The position numbers were made by a program, and so were the translations under genes. This document shows positions 40,069 to 52,106 of a stretch of 64,000 nt of DNA, piece by piece. The notes under the pieces were generated by a model, which was given only the letters and a program-made list of their open reading frames with translations, ran no database searches and was not told the origin of the DNA. This DNA comes from Chrysomallon squamiferum (lineage: Eukaryota > Mollusca > Gastropoda > Neomphalida > Peltospiridae): the NCBI GenBank assembly GCA_012295275.1, contig CM022665.1, forward strand, positions 27,316,946 to 27,380,945, given 5' to 3'. Position 1 is the stretch's first letter. The number at the start of each line of letters is the position of its first letter.

Positions 40069-40578
40069 GGATCTTAGAAACTATAAATTTGAAGTTATAA
40101 CTGAGGTAAAAAAAATCAATAAATAAAAAAAAAATAATTTAAGGTAAAGATACCAAGAATATGGAGTCCTAAGGTGTATTTTGTTTATAGTGAAATTCTT
40201 TTTCATCTTGAAAATGGCAACCACTCCTTAACAGAATCCTGGATCTGCCCTTTTGGCAGATGCCAGAGAATTATTAATTTAAAAAAAATAAAAAATAAAA
40301 AATTAATTATACCAGTAAGATGAATGTAATTTGATTACATTACTTGTGGATTTAAAAATATATATTAAAAAGTAATAAAAATAAAAATATCACATTTTTA
40401 TTTTATTTTTGTGGTGGAAATATGAGGAATAATCCTCAGATTTCAGATTTCAGATCGATTTCAAACTCTTGAAGATTTAATAAATGATAAAATAATACAG
40501 TATTCATTATCTTCATGTAGCAGAATGCTATGGTTTAAAGCCTGAAGCCACAGCAGTTCCTAAATCAATAGTTAGAGA

Positions 40579-40579
<1 letters not shown>

Positions 40580-40636
<57 letters not shown>

Positions 40637-40637
40637 T
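40580..40637. repeat. (TTA)n microsatellite
   Basis: About 58 bp of ATT triplets; a second short (TTA)n lies at about 40785-40806. Confidence 0.9.
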
Positions 40638-40834
40638 CTTTTTTAATAATTAGACTGTTTGCTTTTTTTTTTTTTTTATAATATTCATGTTAAAAACCAA
40701 AATCATAAATAAACATGCTGGAATCCAGAGAAAATTGTGTAGATGGATCTTGTGTGGATTTTGAGGCTATTCATTCCTGACTTTTTATTATTATTATTAT
40801 TATTATTGGTTATGATCTTAACCTTCTGATGACC

Positions 40835-40872
40835 GGAAAAGCTTATATAAAATCATTATCATAAGCTTTTCC
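40835..40872. repeat. 12-bp perfect inverted repeat
   Basis: GGAAAAGCTTAT (40835-40846) and ATAAGCTTTTCC (40861-40872) are exact reverse complements with a 14-nt loop. The transcript could form a stable hairpin. Confidence 0.85.
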
Positions 40873-40928
40873 AGGATATGTTAATGGATTATTAACTAAA
40901 TGCTACTAAAATAACACTTCAGGCTTAT

Positions 40929-40997
40929 TGACCTGACCTGACCTGACCTGATCTGATCTAATCTGAAACTGACCTGACCTGACCTGACCTGACCTAA
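40929..40997. repeat. (GACCT)n pentanucleotide repeat
   Basis: TGACC/GACCT units with a central diverged part (GATCTGATCTAATCTGAAACT) between two clean blocks. Confidence 0.9.
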
Positions 40998-41351
40998 TCC
41001 AGCCAAACTTGTTAGAGAAATTAATAAAGAAAAACAAAAAAATAAAATAAAATGTTAAGTAGATAGAAATCAGTAAGATGTATTTTTGTTGTTATTGTTT
41101 TAGTTTACAATTTGGGAGTTTATTTTACTGAAATCATATATTCGAATAAGCCTAGGATGTAAAGCCACTGATTATTCAGCCTTATAGAAGAAGGGCTTAT
41201 TTATGAGCAATGGATACAGCGTTTTGTGTTACTGAATAATGGAAATATTCTGTTGATTTATAGAAGTTATCTGATATATTTCTAGCAGCAGTAGAAGTTG
41301 ATTTTTTTATCACTATTTAGTAAAATCAAAACTTGTTTTTGTTTATTGCAG

Positions 41352-41585
41352 GGTAACTGTGCAGAGTTTGAAGCAACTGTGGCAGCCCAGTGTGATGCTC
41401 TAATTGAGACGATCAAACAACGCAAACAGGAGCTGCTGGACAGTGTCAAGGCTGAGAAGGAGAACAAGATCTGCGTACTGAAGGAGCAGGTATCCGACTG
41501 CACCAGTCTCCTACAACGTACCACTGGGCTCCTTCAGTTTTGTATTGAAGTTCTTAAAGAGAGTAATCCAACATCATATCTACAG
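41352..41585 (+). CDS. TRIM9: TRIM9 orthologue, internal exon B (coiled coil to first COS helix)
   Basis: Internal exon of 234 nt (78 codons, phase 0 at both ends), starting GNCAEFEATVAAQCDALIE and ending EVLKESNPTSYLQ. It matches TRIM9 closely: EFEA.VAAQCDALI, the basic/glutamine-rich helix RKQELLDSV, the KENKICVLKEQVSDC segment, and TTGLLQFCIEVLKESNP leading into the COS box. The exon supplies the second half of the coiled coil and the first helix of the COS (C-terminal subgroup one signature) box, which in this TRIM subclass contributes to microtubule association. The acceptor is TTATTGCAG at 41351. The donor is CAG|GTTGGT at 41586, non-consensus at positions +3, +4 and +6, with a T25 tract 34 nt downstream. 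The exon is GC-richer than its flanks, as expected of coding sequence in this AT-rich window. An open frame continues upstream and downstream into intron, but that extra sequence has no TRIM9 similarity. Confidence 0.96.
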
Positions 41586-41619
41586 GTTGGTGAAGATTTA
41601 ATAAGTTTTCATCCTCAAG

Positions 41620-41644
41620 TTTTTTTTTTTTTTTTTTTTTTTTT
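41620..41644. repeat. TRIM9: Poly-T run just downstream of exon B
   Basis: 25 T starting 34 nt after the non-consensus donor GTTGGT. A U-rich stretch in this place is the kind of site through which TIA-family proteins help U1 snRNP at weak donors; that role is inferred. Confidence 0.6.
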
Positions 41645-42978
41645 ATTTGTTTTCTTTTCACAGATCATTGAAAGATCATTGTCCTCATAGCCTTGTCAGA
41701 GACAGAAAAAAAACATTTACAAATGAAGTTTCTTCTTAAATACTTTTTTCTTTAACAATAATTGGATTTAACACAGATTTGATAAATGTTCTGATTTAAT
41801 TTCTTTATTCTTTCCTTTACTTCATTTATTTTATTCCTTCCTTTCTTTCATTTTGAAATTTTAATTTCTTTCATTCTTCTTTCTTTTCTTTTTTTATAAG
41901 AAGAAATGTGATGGACTTCATTACTGAATCCAATCAGCAACTTGATTACTTTTTGGTTACACTGACCCAAAAAAATAATAGTTTTCCTTTCTGTTTAAAG
42001 CCTTTACTTATTTAACTTATTTACTTCATTGTTATCTAGTGCACATTAAACACTTACCAATTTACATTAATATTTTTACAGCCAGCCCAAGATATATGAA
42101 ATTCCATTATTAAGTCAAATGTTTAAAATAATATTGGATTAACAAGTACGCATTCATAATGTCTTTAGTACGACATTCATTAAATTGGGGTCTGTTACAT
42201 TGAGCTACATTAAAATCACAAATAAAAAATGATATGATGGTATTAATAATGGAAAAGACATTTTTATTGTTATTGTTATTGTTCATCTCCTTCATTTATT
42301 ATTTTAATATATTTGAAAATGAAACTGACAACACATATTGAGGATTTGATTTATGCTGTAAAGGATGACTCACGGAAATGTTTTTAATTGAGACAAACTT
42401 TTATCTTGTAAAAAAAACTAATTGCTTTATTTACTCATCTGTGTGATCGTGTCATCCACTGTTGTGTGAAAAAAAGTATCAAAAAAAGTTTTTATCTCTC
42501 TCCAGAGTTCACCATGCGGTCTCACAACACAGTTTTATCTTGTATTGAAAATTCGTCAGGGGTGTGCTTGAGTGGTGTCCTTCAGAAGCTTGCAACAATT
42601 GGCTGAAACATGTTATTTTTTGTATCAAGAGGACTTATTCAAAAATTCATGCAATAAAACTTAACTTGGGTTCTGGCCGACGATGAAACATATTAGCATT
42701 TTCCCAAGAGATTCTGTCTCCATTTATTCAACACTTGAGCTTCATTGCCTTTTTCCACAGGCTTTTTCTTACTTTCAGACTGGGGTATATTGATTTCTTG
42801 TCAGATGAGAATTATTCTTTTTTCCCCTTCTTTTTCTAATGTTCTTGAACATTGAATATCACATTCAATAGGTTTCCGGTTGCCACAAACAAGCTGGTGT
42901 TTGCCACTTCTCAATGGGGATTAATACAAAAAAATGGGGTGTTTTCAAAAATATTGTAAATGTATGCATGGAAGAATT

Positions 42979-43004
42979 CAATTACATTATCAGCAATGTA
43001 ATTG
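42979..43004. repeat. 10-bp perfect inverted repeat
   Basis: CAATTACATT (42979-42988) and AATGTAATTG (42995-43004) flank a 6-nt loop, ATCAGC. No flanking transposon features seen. Confidence 0.8.
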
Positions 43005-44094
43005 AAAAGACATAATAGTGAACAATACACCATTAAGATTAAATGGATGGAGTATAAGGCAGTTTGATGACTTCGTCCATGTCATATAAATTAAATAATA
43101 TTTTTCATCCTTCAACTTCAACCTTTAATATAACATTATCAAATGTTATAGATTTTCTATTTTATTTTATTGAAGTTCACACAACAGAAGTTTGATTGTC
43201 ATTCAGGAGTCAGTTTTTAATGAAATCATTTTGAATTCATATTTTTATTTTTATTCTGCTGTTAAACTGTCTGCAGTTTAACAGTTTTGATATAGTGGTT
43301 TTTAAAGAACAAAGAATTTGCATTTGTATACCATTGTCTGAAATTTTAAAATGAACAAAAGAACAATGAAGGACTAATTGAAGAACACAGGTTGTCAGAA
43401 AAGTGGTCACCTGTCACTTGACCTGCAGGTTATGGCTATTCCCAAATCAATGACAACTTACAATTGTTTGCTAATGCTGTTGGCACGTTCTTTGAACATG
43501 GCTGCTGTTCAGTGCACGTGTAATGCTTCACTGATGTTAGTCAGCCAGAAAATTGTCAGAATTAATTAAAACTGAAACTTATGGGAAATTGTCCTTATGC
43601 CATTTTAAATTAATGCTGATTGATTTTAATTACGTTTCTTTAAATTAAATAGTAATTTTGTTTAAAAGAAATTAATAATTTAGTAATAATTATTATTAAT
43701 ATTTAATGTTCTGTCTTTGAGCCCAATAAACCTTATTTCATGAATTATTAATGTTATTATAATATTATTATTATTATTATTTTCTTTTTCTTCTTATTAT
43801 ACTACACTACTGCTAAAACTGCCAGAAATGCAACCTTTACTACTACATTTATTTTAATATTACAAAAATATAAATCTATATTTCACATGAACATATACAT
43901 GACAAAATGATAATAGTTTACTTTCCAGTTTTATCTTCTACCCAATGACATCTATCTAGTTTGTTTTATCTAACAGTTACAACAAAGCTGATAAGGATAT
44001 CAACATTTATTTTCTGTGTCAACAGTGTGAATAAACCCTATATATTTAACAGACAATCAGTGGGTCATATTGTATTTATTACACCACTTACACA

Positions 44095-44330
44095 GGTTTA
44101 GCCAGTCAGCAACAAACATCTTATAGACATAGTCTCAGCCAGTTGGTATATATCTCATAGACAGGACTAGCTAGTTGAAATATATCTCAAAGACGTAGTC
44201 TTAGCCAGTCTGTATATATCTCATAGACACAGGACTAGCTAGTTGGAATATATCTCATAGACCCAGCAACAAACATTCAGTGTGTATCTCATACAGTTAG
44301 CCAGTTTGTGTATATCTCATAACAACTACT
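44095..44330. repeat. Minisatellite of about 37-45 bp
   Basis: Units built from TAGCCAGT(T/C)..TATATATCTCATAGACA recur about six times (44160 to 44325), with two versions alternating: GACTAGCTAGTTGGAATATA and TCTTAGCCAGTCTGTATATA. This suggests a higher-order repeat of about 85 bp. Confidence 0.75.
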
Positions 44331-44698
44331 GTATGACATTACTGGCAAATTAGCTGGGTTAAAAAAAATCATGGTTTTGTGATACAGGCTATCAGTTGGA
44401 GGCTGATTCTGTGACTTATCCTTAGATAGGGGAGAATCTTCCAGCTGTGAAGTGGCATTTAGTATCAATCTGCGTGCTTTATGTCTTAACTGTAATATAA
44501 ATGTCTTTTGCTTAGGAAATTATCCCAGCTGGAAGTTTCTGTTTTACATGTTGCTGTTCACATTAATAATAATATAAGTGTCTGGCTGTTAAAGAGATGT
44601 ATGAAACACAAAGTTAATTTCTTAGTTATTTTTTTTTTTTTTTTACTTTTTGTTAATGTTCTGTAACTGTTGTACTAACAGATTAAAACCTGTCTGCA

Positions 44699-44700
<2 letters not shown>

Positions 44701-44730
<30 letters not shown>
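44701..44730. repeat. Poly-T run
   Basis: 30 T in a row; a shorter T run lies near 44630-44644. Confidence 0.9.
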
Positions 44731-44731
<1 letters not shown>

Positions 44732-44884
44732 TCTTATGTATTTATTTATAAAATCATTTTTTTTATCTTAGGATAACAATAAGATTATCTTGAGAACATG
44801 ATCTAGATTAGATGCCATTGTACAGTAATGTTGCACTCTTTTGTGTCAGCGAGTGTTTATACTGAGATAGATGGAAACCAAAAT

Positions 44885-44885
44885 A

Positions 44886-44916
<31 letters not shown>

Positions 44917-44919
44917 ATT
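44885..44919. repeat. (AAAT)n microsatellite
   Basis: About nine AAAT units. Confidence 0.9.
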
Positions 44920-45963
44920 AAGACATCAGAAGAACATTACAAGAGATTATTGATAATATAACATAAATCATCATTGCCTGTTCCAGCTGTTTTCCATAAT
45001 TAATCTTTTTCCTCTCTGCTGTTCTGACAGATAAAATGTCTGTATTTAAGTGAAGACATAATTACTGTTTGGATATCAAATATCCAAAGAAGTATATATA
45101 ATGTAGCATCACTGCTAATATAAAAGATCTGAAACTAATTATTGCCCATTCCAACTTAAAAAAAATGTATATTGTAAACATGTTTTTATGACTGTTATCA
45201 TGTTGTGAAATATCTGTAGCTTTTAAGTGTAAAATTAATCTACGAAGCATAACCAGAAGATTTCTTCTTTTTCTTCATTTTTAAATTTTTTTAGTAATAA
45301 AACATTCTTGGCATCTGAAAAGTCATTAGTATGACACCATTGATTCATTCAGTAAAAAGATCTAGTTGTGATAAAATAAAGTCATTGAGTTTTCAGAAGA
45401 ATTACTTAATCTTCATTTCATCTGCCACATACATCAAAATACACAGTAAAAACATCAGATGTTCCAAACAAGAAAATTTTATTACCAGTCCAATAAAAAG
45501 TCAAGATTTATTTATTTATTTATTTATTTATCTTTATGATTTACATACCTCACATTTTTTTATTTTTTTATTTTATTACTATTTATTTATTTTGCTTTCA
45601 GATAACGTATTTACCAGATCCTAACAATTCATTTTGATTGAAATTATTTCCAGCAATAATATTTTTCTTAAATTGATATTACATTAAAAAAACGAAGGTT
45701 GTCGGAGGTCCTGTGGTTTTATAACCAGTATTATTTAGCATGGCTTGATTGCAGACAATGGATCAGTATTTTATAACACTCAAAGCTTTATTTCGTTCTT
45801 TGTGTGTGGGTTTTTTTTTTCTTCTACATTGTTATTGTGTAGGGTAGGAGGAAATCTATTAAAAGTTCCCTGCAGCTATACAAGTTTCCATTGTGACCTG
45901 CTAAATGCATTCCTAACAAAATACTTCTTAACTGTATTTGAAAAATAAATCTTTTTGGTAATA

Positions 45964-46000
45964 CTTTGTCATCTAGATTGCTAATAATTAGATGACAAAG
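45964..46000. repeat. 12-bp perfect inverted repeat
   Basis: CTTTGTCATCTA (45964-45975) and TAGATGACAAAG (45989-46000) are exact reverse complements around a 13-nt loop. Confidence 0.85.
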
Positions 46001-46227
46001 AACAGGTAAAAGAAACTATTTATTTAACAGTGTATTCAACACGTTTTAAAATGGACAATGCAAATATGAAGGACATTTCAGAAATTAATCTTGTGTATTA
46101 AATACAACAGTTTGTCTGTACGTGCCATTTCTATAAAATCCCTGGTATTTAAAATTATAATATTAGAAAGCTTGCTTGTCACACCTGATGGATAGAGGAC
46201 CATTTTGGTGAGATCATATTATTAAAA

Positions 46228-46256
46228 AACATTTGGGTTATTTCCATTCTAGCCAA
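46228..46256 (+). mobile_element. Short SINE fragment
   Basis: TTTGGGTTATTTCCATTCTA plus GCCA resembles the TTGGGCTATTTC..TTCCAGCCA block of the SINE relics. It is too short to be certain. Confidence 0.25.
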
Positions 46257-46610
46257 ACTAATTACTTAAGCTATTCCACACATTTTAGACACAGGGTATT
46301 TTTACACAGGTGAATCCTTTTATTCATTCCAGTCAAAGGAGCAATCCATTATTCATACGAGAGATTATTTGGATTATGTTACATTTCAAGCTGCGTGATC
46401 AGTTTCATTATCTGTGTTCTAATTACAGTGTATGAATCTATGATTAAACAATCTTATACAGTGTTAAAATACATTTTCTCTTAAAAGTGGCTGCTTGATT
46501 GGTTTGTGTTAAATAATCTCTTAAGTATAGCTAACAGTAACATGTTTTTCATAAAGTTAATTCAAGGAAAGGAATGCATGTATCACATCCTTTTTATAAA
46601 CTAACCTTTA

Positions 46611-46650
46611 AGCACTGGCTGGAATGGGAAATAGCCCAATGATGTCAGGT
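46611..46650 (-). mobile_element. Short SINE fragment (minus strand)
   Basis: AGCACTGGCTGGAATGGGAA followed by ATAGCCCAATG is, on the minus strand, CATTGGGCTAT-TTCCCATTCCAGCCAGTGCT, an almost unmutated piece of the core block of the SINE type at 30100. The least diverged fragment in the window. Confidence 0.6.
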
Positions 46651-48269
46651 AATTATGTTCTGTAATAATAACTACAGCTTCCTGTCTCTTCAAATTACAT
46701 TTCAGTTTAATATCTATTCTGCATGCATATATATATATAGACACACACACAAAAAAAAAAAATGTATGGTGTAAAAAAAGAATCAGTCAATAAAAAAATC
46801 AAATTAAAAAAAATCTGAAGAAGATATAGTTTTTTAGATCAAACTTAATTTGAACAACAAAGCTAAATAATTTATGAAAGAAAAAAAAAAAAAAAATTAA
46901 GATACTTTTTAACCCCAAACTCAATATGACACCAAGAAAACAGAACAATTTATGCTTATTATCACCATTAATATTCGTAACAAACTCAAAACACCGAATT
47001 TTACATGATATTAAAATTTATGTACCATCATCTACATCAATATACTATCCAACAAAACAGGAAGATCATTGAGATTTGATCAAACAGGGTCTGCCAAGCT
47101 TGGATCAGGTGCAGAAATACACTGGCACCAGTAAATCTTTCTGACATGCTTTAGAGAACACGGAAGTTGAATTGATGTTTGATAAAAAGTTAATGAGGCT
47201 GATTAGTGGAGAAATGGTCCTGTGTGTTTCATCAAGGGACATGATAACATCAGGTGAACATGTTTTTTACTTTCTGCTTGGCTGCCATCTCAACCAGCAG
47301 ACTATCACCAGATTCCTGATAAAGTCTTCTGTTATACAGCATTAGAAAAAAAATTCAAAAAAATAAATATTTTGTATTAGGGCAGTTTTGGGAGAGGGTG
47401 AGAAAAGGTACTTTTACTATATGTATAGATAGATATAGATGTGTGTGTGTGTGTGGGGGTATGATATATGTATGTATGTATTATGTTTTGTGTTTATTAG
47501 TGAATGTATGTATTGTCTGTAGGTGAGTGAGTGTTGTTTGTGTATGAATGTGTGTGAGTATGTGAGTGAAAGAGAGAGAGAGAGAGAATCTAATTAAATA
47601 CAAAATGACCTAAATTTTGTTTATATTTTGTTTCTGCTTTTGTTTTTTTGGTTGAAAATTATTTGCATGATGTTTTATATAAGCCTTTTCAATTAACTCT
47701 GTCTTTATTTATGTATGGAACAGTCCCTTAGCCAGGATACAGCTGCAATAAGAAAAAGTTATCTTGTTGCTTGACCAAGTGTATCAGTAAGTCTGGTCAC
47801 TTGGGAAACTGTTATCTGTCAGTTGGAAAGTTGATTGCAAGATTATCTAATTTATGTAATCTGTGCATCACACTTTACATCAATCATTCTTCTCTGTTAT
47901 TTTATTCTTAAACTTTCATATTTCATGCCTTCTTCTTTCCATCCATCCATATATCCAGGTGTCTGTCCATTCATCTATTCATTGAGATATCTCCTGTTTC
48001 ACCATCAGTGCTTTCTTTCATCCATCTATTGGGTTACAACAAAAGTTCAAAGTATTTTTTTAAGTGTAATTCAAAGATAATATTTAGATATTTGTACACA
48101 GATGCATTCAGTGACATATGTGCCTTTTTGTTCACCTTTCAGAGTATGTATACATTTTATATCTCTCAGCCATGAATGAAATGAAATGACATACTCAAAC
48201 ACCAGTTATTGCAAAATGCTTTGAACTTTTTTCTAACCCAATATATAACCTCTTTTTATACATAAACAC

Positions 48270-48302
48270 ATCCATCCATCCATCCATCCATCATCCATCC
48301 AG
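48270..48302. repeat. (ATCC)n microsatellite
   Basis: CATCCATCCATCC units. A second ATCC-rich zone lies at about 50005-50195, mixed with ATTCATCC and ATCTGTCC words; it gives a Pro/Ser/Ile-rich frame that is not a gene. Confidence 0.85.
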
Positions 48303-48604
48303 CTGTCTTGCATCCATATAAACCATTAGTTTGTTACTTTATATATCCACCATTTCACTTATCCAATCATGTTATCTAAATATCTGATTCAGTTATTTAA
48401 TTACTTACATTGGCAATATACTGGTACAGACTTTTCACACATCTAATAAAAAATTTAAAAAATGGTTTAGAAAGTTATCAGTTATACATAATCCTGTACT
48501 ACTCTAACATTATCTGATTTGATTTCTTTAATGAATACTGGATTTTCATTTTATATCACTGAGAAGACAAATATAACGTAAGTGGTTAAAAAGCTTCTAA
48601 TTCA

Positions 48605-48835
48605 CATTATAACTGAAACAAGCACAGGCCTGTTGCTGTAACCAGTTCTCCAGTCCCCCATGTTAAACCATTATTGCTGGTATTTAGCCGCCTGGCAGCT
48701 TGATTAAAAACTTTTACCTGGCATTTGTGTTTGTCACTCAGGGGACCCAGTCCAGAGCCAGAGAGTCTAGTGATATCTCGTGAACTCAGCGCAGTTTCAT
48801 CAGCCAACAAGCAAATCAAGCCAGACCATTGCATT
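48605..48835. other. GC-richer non-repetitive island in intron
   Basis: A single-copy stretch with mixed composition, unlike the AT-rich surroundings. It has a 75-codon open frame on the minus strand that I do not recognise, with no convincing splice sites. It could be a conserved regulatory element or an unidentified exon. Confidence 0.2.
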
Positions 48836-48924
48836 ACCCATCAAGACAATTATTCTGATAATGCTTTAATGCTGTCACTTCCTAACAGAAAATCTTAATA
48901 GCAAATTCCATCACTGATGAGCCA

Positions 48925-48957
<33 letters not shown>

Positions 48958-49114
48958 TGTGTGTGTGTGTATGTGTGTCAGAGTGAGTATGTATATATGT
49001 GTATATGTCTGTGTGTGTATGTTTGTCTGTCTGTCTATGTCTGCAACTGCATATCTCTGTGTTTGAGTGTGTTGTGTTCATGTGAGAGGTGGATGAGAGA
49101 GAGAGACAGTGAGT

Positions 49115-49169
<55 letters not shown>
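48925..49169. repeat. (GT)n, GT-rich spacer and (GA)n compound microsatellite
   Basis: (GT)n at 48925-48978, a TGTCTG/TGTATG-rich spacer, then (GA)n at 49118-49169. It yields Cys-Val and Arg-Glu repeats on the + strand and Thr-His/Ser-Leu on the minus strand; none is a gene. Confidence 0.95.
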
Positions 49170-49170
<1 letters not shown>

Positions 49171-49777
49171 AGTGTTTCTGTATATGTTTAGTTGTGTATC
49201 TGTGTGTATGTGCATATATTATGTGCCTCATCACATATTGCAACATAATTGCTTTCACTTTCACTCACGAATTCCAGCGATATAATGCACTTATTATGTG
49301 TAAGCTGTTGGTCAGCCATCCTTTTGAATTCATTACAGTCCAGACAATAATAATTTGTGTCTGTCTTGGTTTAAATGAAGCGAGAAAGACAGCAAGATTA
49401 ATAAAAATCTGTTATGAGATTTTTGTCAAAAATACGTAAATTGTTCCTAAGGGGGTTCTGATATTTTTGTGAGGATTTTGAAAAATTTATGTCCCTGAAG
49501 AAGAATTTTGAATGTTCACCAGACTTGGTTATCGATCAGTTTTTCTTTGATGTCATAAGTGAAACAAAACCTATAATGTTTGCCACAAATTTTCCTTTTT
49601 TTAGCAAATATTATGCATCTTGTTTTGTAAGATAAATTGCAGAATCATATATGAGTAAATTATTTATAGAGATTACAAAGAAAAAGTATGATTTGTGAAA
49701 AATCATATTGATTTGTGTTAATAATTAATGAAATTCATTATGTGGTGATATTTTCTTTTACCTTTTGACAATTGGTA

Positions 49778-49800
49778 TTTTTTTTTTTTTTTTTTTTTTT
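49778..49800. repeat. Poly-T run
   Basis: 23 T in a row. Confidence 0.85.
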
Positions 49801-51931
49801 GTCTTAGATGTCTTATTGTTGAAAGTTGAATATTAAATAACAAAATTAACATTAATCAATGGTAAAAAAGGAAATAAGGTATCTGTGAAGTCCTTTTTTT
49901 TTTAACCTATTAAATACCTTGAGCAATAGGATAGAACCTTTCTTTGATTGTAAAGTTGGTTGCTCTTATATCACTCACTACAGACATATAGTTGATACCA
50001 GCTTATCCATCCATCCATCTGTCTTTTGGTTATCCACCTATTTTCCATCCATTCATCTTCCCCTTTCTCTACCCATTCATCCAATTACCCAGCCAGGAAT
50101 CCAGCCATTTAGGCATGCCTCCTTCTTTTTCCATTCTTTTTTTTATTTTATCTATTCATCCATCTGTTCATCCATCCATCCATCAGTCTGTCCATCTGTT
50201 CAGCATGGAAGTAATAACAGTTATTCTGCAATAAACAAGTGGCTGCACACTGGGCAGTGTAATCCCAGTTGCAAGTGACAGCGATAGACAAGGCATTGTT
50301 TATTAATACTGTCCTCTCTCAGTCTGTCCCCTGGGCACTTGTAAAAGGATTAACTAATTTAACCACTGCTTTTTCTGACAAAACCCAGCAAAAACAGCAA
50401 CATGACGGACACCATCTGATGACATGGAAAACCTCTCCATGTTTATTGTTGACTGCTGCATCAAATGAAAATCACTACAACGTCAGCTCGGAGGGGGTCA
50501 GTTATGGAAATACTATTGTTAACTAGATTGGCCTTTCTGTTTGGATCAGAGGATTTGGAAATGTTTTTCCTCATTACATTCACAGTCAGGATTGCTAATA
50601 ACATTTCAAAATCACTTGTCTCTCTAACATGGAAGCAGGGAATAACATGGGACGGGCTAAATGGACATTAAGTGTTGTTGTTATAGCACAGCACAATGGC
50701 TGACCATTGTGATTAGGAAAGAGTAGGAAAATAGTGGCTTTTGTATCAGTCACAGGAAAAAAACATCTGTAGAGTGTTTTTAAGCACTTGTATATTATCT
50801 CATATCTCCAGCTTCAACATCTTGATTATTTCTTTTATTAGTTTCAAGTGTTTGGTTTTCTGGAATATTGAAGGTCTTGTGTGTGGGGAGATGGTAATGA
50901 AAGAAAAAGACGGATTTGTAGTTAAATTCCAACATCATGATTAAATCACTGGTGTTTAAGAGTGAGACTGAGAATGGAAGAGAAAATGAATGAAGAAATG
51001 AGGATGAATGAAGGAAGAATTTTTTTTAAAAAGTGCCTTAATGCATTTTGTTATTAAGTGTGAAATATGTGGGGCTGTTTTGTTTTGTTTTTCTATAGCT
51101 TTCAGTGAGAATGAACATGTTACAAATACTTGTGAACTACTTTTGTGGGTGAATAGCTATGGCTCTTTTATAAACACTTACATAGAATTTGAAGAACCTG
51201 GTGCGTTAAGAGACATAGGCTAGTATAGGAAATAGGATAATTGATTTACAAAGAATGATTAGTTGGCAGTCTGTTAAGTCCCAGGACAATAGAGGGAGTG
51301 AAAGAAAAATAGACAGAGAGAGAGAGAAAAAAAAAATCCTTCGGTTTAGCAATTAAATATCCTCTTCTTTTCAGATTACAAATTCCATATCAGGCCTTTG
51401 ATATATTATTATAGCTGCACCAAATACTTGAAAAGGAATACACCAATTATAACAGCATTAATTCCTCAATTTCATGGTGAAGGTCCTTGGAACATTCACT
51501 TCTTCATTAAATATACATATTAAATACCACATGTTAAATGCCTGTTCATTTCAGCTTATTTCATAAACAAAACCATTATTAATGTGAGAAAGAAGAAAGA
51601 ATTTGGTTCAATGACGTGGAAGCAAATGACTTAATTAGAGCTAATGACCACCACTGGACAGCTACACAAGATCTATTATTTCTTTTGTGGCAGTGATGGT
51701 CAAAGAAACACGTGGCATGGTTTATGCCTCAGTTTCCAGCCACTTTTATGCAAGAGAAATTAGCAGCAAACGATGACAATTTCTAAACAAATATCCAATT
51801 ATGTTCCTGCTTTAGAGAGACTGCAGCTCTGCCATGTGAATCAATTACCAGTGACAAATGATTGAAAAGTAAACACCAGTACACTGAGCAGCATTCAGCA
51901 GTATTTCAGTGTCTTGTCTTGCTGGTTTTAA

Positions 51932-51938
51932 GTGTGTG

Positions 51939-51969
<31 letters not shown>

Positions 51970-52106
51970 CTGTGTGTCTGTGTGTGTGTGTATGTGTGTA
52001 TGTGGGTGTCTGTCTGTGTGTTTGTGTGTGTCTGTGTGTGTCTGTGTGCATGTGTGTATGTCTGTGTGCATGTGTGTGTGTCTGTGTGTTTGTGTGTGTG
52101 TATGTG
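51932..52106. repeat. Long interrupted (GT)n tract
   Basis: About 175 bp of GT repeat with regular TCTGTG, CATGTG and TATGTG interruptions. It opens several overlapping Cys-Val frames on + and Thr-His frames on the minus strand; all are artefacts. Confidence 0.95.

Larger units (their letters stand above)
29788..41351 (+). other. TRIM9: TRIM9 intron between exons A and B (11,564 bp)
   Basis: GT-AG intron in phase 0. The donor GTAAGT is consensus; the acceptor reads TTGTTTATTGCAG ending at 41351. It holds a near-complete tRNA-derived SINE (30100-30310), a (CAG)6(CAA)23 tract, a SINE relic on the minus strand near 32262-32380, a minisatellite of about 45 bp (34080-34520), a decayed 50-70 bp repeat (38108-38285), a 29-bp minisatellite (about 38575-38735), (TTA)n and (GACCT)n tracts and AT-rich single-copy DNA. 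I found no additional exon that fits TRIM9. A GC-richer single-copy stretch near 37030-37560 has no repeat character. Confidence 0.85.

Noticed and set aside
41282-41524. 80-codon minus-strand frame over exon B
   Set aside because: Shadow of the TRIM9 exon on the other strand.
41298-41690. A 130-codon single frame covering exon B
   Set aside because: Only 41352-41585 has TRIM9 similarity. The N-terminal part is intron and polypyrimidine tract, the C-terminal part is poly-Phe from the T25 run.
48911-49439. Long frames with Arg-Glu, Ser-Leu and Thr-His repeats
   Set aside because: They are translations of the (GT)n and (GA)n compound microsatellite.
49919-50278. Pro/Ser/Ile/His-rich frame of 119 codons
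   Set aside because: The repeated words come from ATCC-rich microsatellite sequence; no domain, no splice sites.
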